A program made the position numbers and the translations under genes. Below, one piece after another: positions 15,155-21,416 of a stretch of DNA of 22,055 nucleotides. How positions within the stretch are numbered: the stretch's first letter is position 1; each line of letters opens with the position of its first letter. Below the pieces are notes generated by a model, which was given only the letters and a program-made list of their open reading frames with translations, made no database searches and was not told the origin of the DNA. The stretch comes from Flavobacteriales bacterium (lineage in GTDB: Bacteria > Bacteroidota > Bacteroidia > NS11-12g > UBA955), in the NCBI GenBank assembly GCA_947464515.1, contig CANHXF010000004.1, positions 1-22,055 on the forward strand, given 5' to 3'.

Positions 15155-15772
15155 TTAACGCTCAATTATTACGGTTGAACCATTGTAACCTGGAATCGCA
15201 CCTTTAATGACGATTAGGTTCCTTTCTGAATCTATTTTCAACACTTCCAAGTTCTGGATCTTAACGCGATGTCCGCCTGTTCTACCCGCCATGCGCATTC
15301 CTTTGAATACACGACCTGGGAATGAACAAGCTCCAATAGATCCCGGTGCACGCAAACGGTTGTGCTGACCGTGAGTTGCTTCACCCACACCCGCGAAACC
15401 ATGACGTTTTACAACACCCTGAAAACCTTTTCCTTTGGCTTTTCCAACCACGCTAACAAACTCGCCCGCCTCAAACAAACTCACATCGATGATAGAACCC
15501 AACTCTGGAGCTGTTTCAACATCACGGAATTCCATTACTACACGCTTAGGCGTAGTGTTTGATTTAGTAAAGTGACCCTTCATTGCTGAAGAAGTATGCT
15601 TGTCTTTCTTTTCGCCCCATGACAATTGAACCGCTTCGTAACCGTCCGTATCTTTTGTCTTTACCTGGGTAACTACGCATGGTCCAGCTTCAACAACCGT
15701 ACAAGCCAAACGCTTGCCGCCTTCGTTAAAGATACTGGTCATACCCAATTTTTTTCCAATAATTCCATTCAT
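15155..15772 (-). CDS. rplC: 50S ribosomal protein L3
   Basis: Early-binding 50S protein whose loop approaches the peptidyl transferase centre. It has 205 residues: MNGIIGKKLGMTSIFNEGGKRLACTVVEAGPCVVTQVKTKDTDGYEAVQL at the N-terminus, and VGKAKGKGFQGVVKRHGFAG then HGQHNRLRAPGSIGACSFPGRVFKGMRMAGRTGGHRV in the central and C-terminal parts. It follows rpsJ by 14 nt and is preceded by a full SD sequence (AAGGAGG). rplD begins 2 nt after its stop. Confidence 0.98.
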   Translation of the reverse strand: MNGIIGKKLGMTSIFNEGGKRLACTVVEAGPCVVTQVKTKDTDGYEAVQLSWGEKKDKHTSSAMKGHFTKSNTTPKRVVMEFRDVETAPELGSIIDVSLFEAGEFVSVVGKAKGKGFQGVVKRHGFAGVGEATHGQHNRLRAPGSIGACSFPGRVFKGMRMAGRTGGHRVKIQNLEVLKIDSERNLIVIKGAIPGYNGSTVIIER

Positions 15773-15781
15773 AACTACTAC

Positions 15782-15788
15782 CCTCCTT
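15782..15788 (-). promoter_or_regulatory. strong Shine-Dalgarno sequence of rplC
   Basis: AAGGAGG on the minus strand lies 9 nt before the rplC ATG (15772), with its leading A bases shared with the rpsJ TAA stop (15787-15789). The arrangement (stop codon running into the SD sequence) is the same as at rplF-rplR. Confidence 0.85.
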
Positions 15789-16095
15789 ACAATTTGATTT
15801 CAACTTCAACACCACTAGGCAACTCAATCTTCATCAACGCATCAACAGTCTTTGTAGAACCGTTGAAAATGTCGATCAAGCGTTGGTATGTACAGTATTG
15901 AAACTGCTCCCTAGCTTTTTTGTTTACGTGAGGTGAACGCAACACTGTAAAAATCCTTTTACGTGTTGGTAGCGGCACTGGCCCACTCACCACAACCCCA
16001 GTGGTCTTCACGGCCTTCACAATCTTCTCGGCAGATTTGTCGATAAGGTTGTGGTCGAAAGACTTGAGCTTAATTCTGATTTTTTGACTTACCAT
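15787..16095 (-). CDS. rpsJ: 30S ribosomal protein S10
   Basis: Head protein of the small subunit, also the NusE partner of NusB in antitermination and transcription-translation coupling. It has 102 residues: MVSQKIRIKLKSFDHNLIDKSAEKIVKAVKTTGVVVSGPVPLPTRKRIFTVLRSPHVNKKAREQF is typical, ending PSGVEVEIKL. It lies 11 nt after fusA with no promoter or leader, so the S10 block is fused to the str block. No SD sequence before the ATG. Confidence 0.98.
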   Translation of the reverse strand: MVSQKIRIKLKSFDHNLIDKSAEKIVKAVKTTGVVVSGPVPLPTRKRIFTVLRSPHVNKKAREQFQYCTYQRLIDIFNGSTKTVDALMKIELPSGVEVEIKL

Positions 16096-16106
16096 TTTGT
16101 AATTTA

Positions 16107-18209
16107 TTAACTCGTAGCGTTAGCTTTTTTCAATACTTCATCTGCAATGCTCTTTGGAGTTTCAGCAAAGTGACTGAATTCCATAGTTGACGTTGCACGG
16201 CCAGAAGTGATCGTTCTCAATGTAGTTACATATCCGAACATTTCACTCAATGGCACTTTTGCCTTAACAATCTGAGCACCTGCACGCTCGTCGATACCTT
16301 CTAATTGACCACGACGGCGGTTCAAGTCACCCATAACATCACCACTATTTTCGTGAGGAGTTACTACTTCCAACTTCATGATTGGCTCCAACAATACAGG
16401 ATTACAACGACGGGCTGCTTCACGGAAACCGCTGCGCGCTGCAACTTCAAACGACAATGAATCTGAATCCACCGCGTGGAAGCTACCATCAAACAAACGT
16501 ACCTTCATGCGATCGATTGCATAACCTGCCAACACACCATTCGACATGGCTGCCTTGAAACCTTTTTCTACTGAAGGAATGAATTCGCGAGGGATAGAAC
16601 CACCCACTACATCATTCACCCACTGAAGACCTTCACCCACAAATGAATCGTCGGCTGGACCAATAGTGAATTGGATATCCGCAAATTTACCACGACCACC
16701 GGTTTGTTTCTTGTATGTTTCGCGGTGGGTATACTCTGCAGTGATTGCTTCTTTATATGTTACTTGAGGCGCACCTTGGTTACAATCAACCTTGAATTCA
16801 CGCTTCAAACGATCCAAAATAATTTCCAAATGTAATTCACCCATACCACTGATGATGGTCTGACTAGTTTCCTGATCTGAATGTACACGGAATGTAGGAT
16901 CTTCTTCAGCCAACTTCGACAACGCGTTGCCCAATTTGTCAGAATCTGCTTGAGTTTTTGGTTCGATAGCCAAACCAATTACTGGCTCAGGGAATACCAT
17001 TGATTCCAATACGATTGGATGGCCTTCAGCTACCAAAGTATCACCAGTTTTGATGTCTTTGAAACCTACTGCAGCACCAATATCACCCGCTCCCAAATAA
17101 TCGATAGGGTTCTGCTTGTTTGCATGCATTTGGAAGATACGTGAAATACGCTCTTTGTTTCCAGTACGCATGTTCAACACATAAGAACCAGCATCTAATT
17201 TACCTGAATATGCACGCAAGAAACACAAACGACCTACATAAGGATCTGTTGCAATCTTAAATGCCAAAGCGGCAAAAGGCTCTTTGTAATCAGGCTTACG
17301 GATCAACTCAGCACCTGTGTCTGGGTTTGTTCCGATTGCACCCCCTTTGTCGATTGGAGACGGCATCAATTCCATCACCATATCCAACATCGTTTGTACA
17401 CCCTTATTCTTAAACGCAGATCCACACATCATCGGAACAATTTTCATGTCGATAACGGCCGGACGCAATGCATTCAAAATTTCTCTTTCAGTAATTGAAG
17501 TTGGATCTTCGAAGAATTTCTCCATCAATGTATCATCATACTCAGATACAGCTTCCAACAACTTCTCTCTCCACATTGTCGCTTCCTCTAACATATCTGC
17601 TGGGATATCGATAGTCTCATAGGTCATCCCTTGATCCTTATCATTCCATACCATTCCACGGAAGTTGATCAAATCAACAACCCCAATGAAATTGTCTTCA
17701 GCACCGATGGGCAACTGCAATGGAATTGCGTTACTACCCAACATCGTTTTTACTTGTGTTACTACATTTAAGAAATCCGCACCGGCACGATCCATTTTGT
17801 TAACGAATCCGATACGAGCAACGTTGTAGTTATTAGCCAAACGCCAGTTTGTCTCAGATTGAGGCTCAACACCATCAACTGAACTAAACAAGAACACCAA
17901 ACCATCCAATACACGCAAAGAACGATTCACCTCAACGGTAAAATCTACGTGACCTGGAGTATCGATGATATTAATGTGATAATTGTTATCTAAGTATTTC
18001 CAGAAAACTGTGGTAGCCGCTGAAGTAATGGTAATACCACGCTCCTGCTCTTGAGCCATCCAGTCCATGGTAGCCGCTCCGTCGTGTACTTCACCAATCT
18101 TGTGGTTTACACCAGCATAGTAAAGAATACGCTCCGTAGTAGTTGTCTTACCCGCATCAATGTGGGCTGCAATACCAATGTTTCTTGTAAACGATAAATC
18201 GCGTGACAT
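16107..18209 (-). CDS. fusA: translation elongation factor G
   Basis: GTPase that drives tRNA-mRNA translocation. It has 700 residues, normal for EF-G. All G motifs are present: P-loop AHIDAGKT (15-22), switch I RGITI (57-61), DTPGH (83-87) with the catalytic His87, NKMD (137-140) and the G5 segment GSAFKNKG. Domain IV carries the QTGGRGKFADI segment, and the C-terminal domain V ends TSTMEFSHFAETPKSIADEVLKK. It follows rpsG by 18 nt with a weak AAGAGA upstream. No tuf gene follows; rpsJ comes next after 11 nt. Confidence 0.98.
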   Translation of the reverse strand: MSRDLSFTRNIGIAAHIDAGKTTTTERILYYAGVNHKIGEVHDGAATMDWMAQEQERGITITSAATTVFWKYLDNNYHINIIDTPGHVDFTVEVNRSLRVLDGLVFLFSSVDGVEPQSETNWRLANNYNVARIGFVNKMDRAGADFLNVVTQVKTMLGSNAIPLQLPIGAEDNFIGVVDLINFRGMVWNDKDQGMTYETIDIPADMLEEATMWREKLLEAVSEYDDTLMEKFFEDPTSITEREILNALRPAVIDMKIVPMMCGSAFKNKGVQTMLDMVMELMPSPIDKGGAIGTNPDTGAELIRKPDYKEPFAALAFKIATDPYVGRLCFLRAYSGKLDAGSYVLNMRTGNKERISRIFQMHANKQNPIDYLGAGDIGAAVGFKDIKTGDTLVAEGHPIVLESMVFPEPVIGLAIEPKTQADSDKLGNALSKLAEEDPTFRVHSDQETSQTIISGMGELHLEIILDRLKREFKVDCNQGAPQVTYKEAITAEYTHRETYKKQTGGRGKFADIQFTIGPADDSFVGEGLQWVNDVVGGSIPREFIPSVEKGFKAAMSNGVLAGYAIDRMKVRLFDGSFHAVDSDSLSFEVAARSGFREAARRCNPVLLEPIMKLEVVTPHENSGDVMGDLNRRRGQLEGIDERAGAQIVKAKVPLSEMFGYVTTLRTITSGRATSTMEFSHFAETPKSIADEVLKKANATS

Positions 18210-18227
18210 GCTTTTTGATTTCTCTTA

Positions 18228-18698
18228 TTAAACTCTAAAGTGAGCGAAAGCTTTGTTGGCTTCAGCCATTTTGTGTGTATCTTCTTTCTTCTTCACCGCA
18301 GAACCTTCGTTCCGTGAAGCGGCCAAAATTTCACCAGCCAATTTCTCAGCCATTGATTTTTCGTTGCGCTTGCGAGCATATCCGATCATCCACTTCATCC
18401 CAACTGCCATACGACGGCGGGGTTGAACTTCTGTAGGGATCTGGAAAGTAGAACCACCAACACGACGTGCCTTTACCTCAACCGTAGGCATTACGTTGTT
18501 CAACGCTTTGCGGAAGGTCTCAATACCTGGCTCCTCTGTGGCTTTGGCTTCTACCAAGTCCAATGCTGAATAAAAAATGTTGTATGCCAATGATTTCTTA
18601 CCATCATACATCATCCCGTTCACAAAACGAGTAACTACTACGTCGTTGAACTTAGGATCGGGTAACAATATGCGTTTTTTAGCGCGCGCCTTTCTCAT
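18228..18698 (-). CDS. rpsG: 30S ribosomal protein S7
   Basis: Primary 16S rRNA-binding protein that starts assembly of the 30S head; regulator of the str operon in E. coli. It has 156 residues: MRKARAKKRILLPDPKFNDVVVTRFVNGMMYDGKKSLAYNIFYSALD at the N-terminus and VGGSTFQIPTEVQPRRRMAVGMKWMIGYARKRNEKSMAEKLAGEILAASRNEGSAVKKKEDTHKMAEANKAFAHFRV at the C-terminus. It lies 12 nt after rpsL and 18 nt before fusA, too little room for the long rpsL-rpsG regulatory spacer of E. coli. Confidence 0.98.
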   Translation of the reverse strand: MRKARAKKRILLPDPKFNDVVVTRFVNGMMYDGKKSLAYNIFYSALDLVEAKATEEPGIETFRKALNNVMPTVEVKARRVGGSTFQIPTEVQPRRRMAVGMKWMIGYARKRNEKSMAEKLAGEILAASRNEGSAVKKKEDTHKMAEANKAFAHFRV

Positions 18699-18710
18699 AA
18701 CTGATTGTGA

Positions 18711-19091
18711 TTATTTCTTAGCCTTTGGTTTCTTTGTGCCATACTTACTTCTGCGCTGGTTACGGCCTTCTACTCCGGCAGTATCCAATGCTCCACGTAC
18801 GATGTGATAACGTACACCCGGCAAATCCTTCACCCTGCCGCCACGTACCAATACGATACTGTGCTCTTGCAAGTTATGGCCTTCACCTGGAATGTAGGCG
18901 TTCACTTCTTTTCCGTTCGACAAACGTACACGAGCTACCTTACGAAGAGCCGAATTCGGCTTCTTTGGTGTAGTTGTGTATACGCGGGTACAAACACCTC
19001 TGCGCTGTGGACAAGAATCAAGTGCAGGTGACTTGCTCTTCCAAACAGTTTCCTGCCGTCCCTTTCTAATTAGCTGTTGAATTGTTGGCAT
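18711..19091 (-). CDS. rpsL: 30S ribosomal protein S12
   Basis: Decoding-centre protein that controls accuracy and is the site of streptomycin-resistance mutations. I chose the ATG at 19091 (MPTIQQLIRKGR), giving 126 residues, as in other bacteria. A start at 19175 would add 28 unrelated residues and lie upstream of the promoter. The loops are wild type: Lys43 in TTPKKPNSALRK and Lys88 in GGRVKDLPGVRYH, with Asp89 as the residue methylthiolated by RimO in other species. It is the first gene of the 32-gene locus, with its own promoter about 20 nt upstream. Confidence 0.97.
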   Translation of the reverse strand: MPTIQQLIRKGRQETVWKSKSPALDSCPQRRGVCTRVYTTTPKKPNSALRKVARVRLSNGKEVNAYIPGEGHNLQEHSIVLVRGGRVKDLPGVRYHIVRGALDTAGVEGRNQRRSKYGTKKPKAKK

Positions 19092-19111
19092 ATTTTTCCC
19101 AAAAAGGACGG

Positions 19112-19142
19112 CAAAATTACGCCTATTATTTGTCAAAATCAA
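19112..19142 (-). promoter_or_regulatory. Bacteroidota-type promoter of the ribosomal locus
   Basis: On the minus strand a TTG (19140-19142) is followed after 20 nt by TAATTTTG (19112-19119), matching the Bacteroidota consensus TTG, 19-21 nt, TAnnTTTG. The -7 box ends 20 nt before the rpsL ATG, so the leader should be only about 14-17 nt. I scanned the rest of the locus by eye for TAnnTTTG with a properly spaced TTG and found only one chance-level case, in rplD. This is therefore probably the main promoter for all 32 genes. Confidence 0.82.
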
Positions 19143-19295
19143 GACCATGTCAAAAAAATATAGCACTGAATTCAAAAGAAACCCAAATATCCTTCAAATT
19201 TGGGCCATTCTAAGGGTTGCACCGCCCTAAAACGCTGAATTCAATGAACCATCGGGCAACTTTCATCTTTTTTTCAACGTCTCCCATTTTGGCAC

Positions 19296-19303
19296 TACTT
19301 TTG
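19296..19303 (+). promoter_or_regulatory. probable -7 box of the DUF1573 gene
   Basis: TACTTTTG matches TAnnTTTG exactly and ends 28 nt before the ATG at 19332. At the expected -33 distance there is only a T-rich run, no clean TTG, so the promoter looks weaker than that of rpsL. The spacer 19092-19331 also holds two copies of CTGAATTCAA (19166-19175, 19235-19244) and a 7-bp inverted repeat (19182-19204). Confidence 0.6.
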
Positions 19304-19331
19304 ACAACTTAAAACACATTCTAAACCTCCA

Positions 19332-20474
19332 ATGAGCACAAAATTCTTCCGCATTTTCATTCCAACGCTACTTTTTTGCACCCAAATTGGCGCCCAAAAT
19401 CCAACACCAATTAAGAAAGGTCCGGAGATCCAATTCGACCATACAAAACATGATTTTGGCAAGATTGAAGAATCAATTCACTACGCCATCCACCGGTTTC
19501 CATTTACCAATATCGGTGTCACTCCGCTACATATTCAACAAGTCCATACTTCTTGCGGTTGCACCACCCCCGATTGGACCCGTGATTCTATCCCTCCAGG
19601 AGGAAAAGGCTTCATCGAAGCGAGATTCGAAACAAACAATCGTATCGGGTCGTTTCAGAAATCAATCACCGTTTATTCCGATGCCGTAACCGCTTCGCTT
19701 GTTCACCTAGATATCGAGGGAGAGGTTTTAAAGCCACGAATCGACCCAAACGCTGCCGTGATACCCGATATGGGCAAAATATCGTTCAGTGCCCCTAGTT
19801 TTTCTTTTTTGGAGCTATTCGACAATCAGCAGGACTCGCAAACCATCCGCATCACCAACGAAACGCCCTATACCGCCAATTTTGATCCCATTAACCCATC
19901 GCAAATTCCTGCATTTATTAAAATACTAAGCTACCCCACCGCCCTTGAGCCAAATGAAATTGGAACATTTAAAATCAAAATCGATGGAACAAAAATCACA
20001 CACTTTGGCTTTGGTGCCATTGAACTGCCCTACACCACCGATAACCCCGCGGCTCTTTTTAATAGTATTGTTGTAAACTATGTACGTCGACAGTATTTCC
20101 CTAAGATGAATGCCAAACAATTAGCAAAGCAACCCAAATTAGAAGTCGATGTCAAAGAGATTAACTGGGGAAAAAAAGAGGCGGGCGACCTACTATTCAC
20201 CGACATCCATCTCAAAAATACGGGGAAGACAGAATTAAAAATCCACGACATCACGCAGGACTGCGGTTGTATCACTTTGAAGTTTGATAAAAAGACCTTA
20301 GCCCCCGGCGAGGAAATGCCAATCCGCGTTTTCTTTGATACCGTATTAAAGAAGGGAAATGCCAATTACAACATTTGGATTGTTTGTAACGACCCAGTTT
20401 CACCAGAACGCAACATCCCCATCAAAGCCGTGTTTGATGCAAAGGTGATTCAGTGCCAAACTTGCCCTAAGTAA
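19332..20474 (+). CDS. exported protein with two DUF1573 domains
   Basis: Function unknown; the DUF1573 family has an immunoglobulin-like (ASPM/SPD-2/Hydin-like) fold and is abundant in secreted Bacteroidota proteins. The 380 residues begin with a signal peptide (hydrophobic about 5-15, likely cut after Ala21 in IGAQN; no lipobox). Domain 1 (about 35-130) has HDFGKIEE and the hallmark Cys75-Gly-Cys77. A middle segment (about 135-250) resembles a degenerate domain without Cys. Domain 2 (about 258-370) has INWGKKEAGD and Cys311-Gly-Cys313. The C-terminus carries an extra CxxC (CQTCPK). It diverges from rpsL and ends exactly where yebC ends on the other strand. Confidence 0.9.
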   Translation: MSTKFFRIFIPTLLFCTQIGAQNPTPIKKGPEIQFDHTKHDFGKIEESIHYAIHRFPFTNIGVTPLHIQQVHTSCGCTTPDWTRDSIPPGGKGFIEARFETNNRIGSFQKSITVYSDAVTASLVHLDIEGEVLKPRIDPNAAVIPDMGKISFSAPSFSFLELFDNQQDSQTIRITNETPYTANFDPINPSQIPAFIKILSYPTALEPNEIGTFKIKIDGTKITHFGFGAIELPYTTDNPAALFNSIVVNYVRRQYFPKMNAKQLAKQPKLEVDVKEINWGKKEAGDLLFTDIHLKNTGKTELKIHDITQDCGCITLKFDKKTLAPGEEMPIRVFFDTVLKKGNANYNIWIVCNDPVSPERNIPIKAVFDAKVIQCQTCPK

Positions 20475-21194
20475 TTACCTCAAATTGTGATACACGTTCT
20501 GCACGTCGTCGTCACCCTCTAGGCGATCCACTAGATCCAAGACTTCTTTTGCTTGTTCCTCTGTTAAATCCACATAGGTATTGGGGACATATTGCAATTC
20601 GGCGGTATTGTATTCGATGCCAATATCTTCAAGGGCTTTTTGCATCGTACCGAAGTCAGTAAAATCGGTGTAAACGTATACCATTTCTTCATCGAAAGCA
20701 ACCTCGTCTAAACCAAAATCGATCAATTCAAATTCGAATTCATCTAGGTCGCGACTACCCAGTTTCGATTTTTCGATTTTAAACACGCCTTTACGGGTAA
20801 AGATAAAATCTAGCGAACCTGTTTTGCCCATCGCTCCGCCGCCTTTGTTGAAATGCATGCGTACGTTGGCTACAGTTCTCGTGTTGTTATCCGTTGCTGT
20901 TTCAACCAAAACACCCACGCCGTGAGGTGCATATCCTTCGAAGCGAACTTCTTCGTAATTTTCTGAATCTCCTTTTGAGCTTGCACGTTTGATGGCAGCA
21001 TCTACGCGATCTTTCGGCATATTGACCGACTTCGCGTTTTGCATTACTGTGCGCAACTTGGCATTATTTTCCGGATTGGGTCCACTTTGCTTTACTGCGA
21101 TGGCAATTTCTTTCCCGATGCGGGTAAATTGCTTTGCCATGCGATCGAAGCGAGCAAACATGGTATGCTTTCGTTTTTCAAAAATCCTTCCCAT
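20475..21194 (-). CDS. yebC: YebC/PmpR-family regulatory protein
   Basis: Widespread family annotated as transcriptional regulator; recent work links some members to relief of ribosome stalling at proline stretches, so the role here is open. I chose the ATG at 21194 (MGRIFEKRKHTMFARFDRMAKQFTRIGKEI), giving 239 residues, the family length. The open frame continues to 21365 but runs through the terminator and promoter. Signatures are GPNPENNAKLRTVMQNAKSVNMPKDRVDAAIKRA and FEGYAPHGVGVLVETATDNNTRTVANVRMHFNKGGGAMG. The C-terminal acidic part includes DLTEEQAKEVLDLVDRLEGDDDVQNVYHNL. Its stop abuts the stop of the convergent DUF1573 gene. Confidence 0.95.
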   Translation of the reverse strand: MGRIFEKRKHTMFARFDRMAKQFTRIGKEIAIAVKQSGPNPENNAKLRTVMQNAKSVNMPKDRVDAAIKRASSKGDSENYEEVRFEGYAPHGVGVLVETATDNNTRTVANVRMHFNKGGGAMGKTGSLDFIFTRKGVFKIEKSKLGSRDLDEFEFELIDFGLDEVAFDEEMVYVYTDFTDFGTMQKALEDIGIEYNTAELQYVPNTYVDLTEEQAKEVLDLVDRLEGDDDVQNVYHNLR

Positions 21195-21203
21195 AAGTAA
21201 CTG

Positions 21204-21235
21204 CAAAGATACAAAACCTCCGTGGACGTCGCCAA
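21204..21235 (-). promoter_or_regulatory. promoter of yebC
   Basis: On the minus strand TTG (21233-21235) is followed after 21 nt by TATCTTTG (21204-21211), a full match to the Bacteroidota consensus. The -7 box ends only 9 nt before the yebC ATG, so the transcript should have a leader of a few nucleotides at most. The TTG directly follows the U tract of the upstream terminator. Confidence 0.8.
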
Positions 21236-21272
21236 GAAAAAAGGGAGGGCGGCCGGCGGCCGCCCTCCCTTT
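21236..21272 (-). terminator. strong rho-independent terminator of the TonB receptor gene
   Basis: Perfect 15-bp stem: 21240-21254 pairs with 21258-21272 around a 3-nt GGC loop. The core GGGAGGGCGGCC / GGCCGCCCTCCC is far richer in GC than the surroundings. Read on the minus strand it is followed by a run of U (21237-21242), the right polarity to end the receptor transcript 145 nt after its stop codon. It may also block plus-strand transcription. Confidence 0.88.
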
Positions 21273-21288
21273 CAATTTTCTATGCCCT

Positions 21289-21365
21289 GATTCCCGCTGA
21301 TATAGATGTCGATTCAGGCCGACAACGATGTCAATTCCGGCCGAAAGGAGTTCAATTCCGGCCAA
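21289..21365. repeat. four degenerate direct repeats, about 22 bp period
   Basis: Related 12-base cores occur at 21289 (GATTCCCGCTGA), 21311 (GATTCAGGCCGA), 21333 (AATTCCGGCCGA) and 21354 (AATTCCGGCCAA), with spacings of 22, 22 and 21 nt. The last three are also preceded by similar GATGTC or AGTTC bases. They fill the noncoding stretch between the terminator and the end of the TonB receptor gene. They could be protein-binding sites or the worn end of an insertion sequence; no transposase lies in the window. Confidence 0.7.
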
Positions 21366-21416
21366 CGTAAAGGTATATTCAGACTTTGCAAAGATGCAAA
21401 TCCCTGAAAACAGGAA

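Noticed and set aside
2068..19091. Possible inserted or novel gene within the ribosomal locus
   Set aside because: Every gap was checked; all are 36 nt or shorter, and the only gene beyond the obvious ones is the short rpmJ.
19092..19175. Earlier rpsL start at 19175
   Set aside because: The added 28 residues are unlike S12 and their codons contain the promoter.
21195..21365. N-terminal extension of YebC back to 21365
   Set aside because: The open frame runs through the terminator hairpin, the repeats and the promoter; family members begin at the MGR start.
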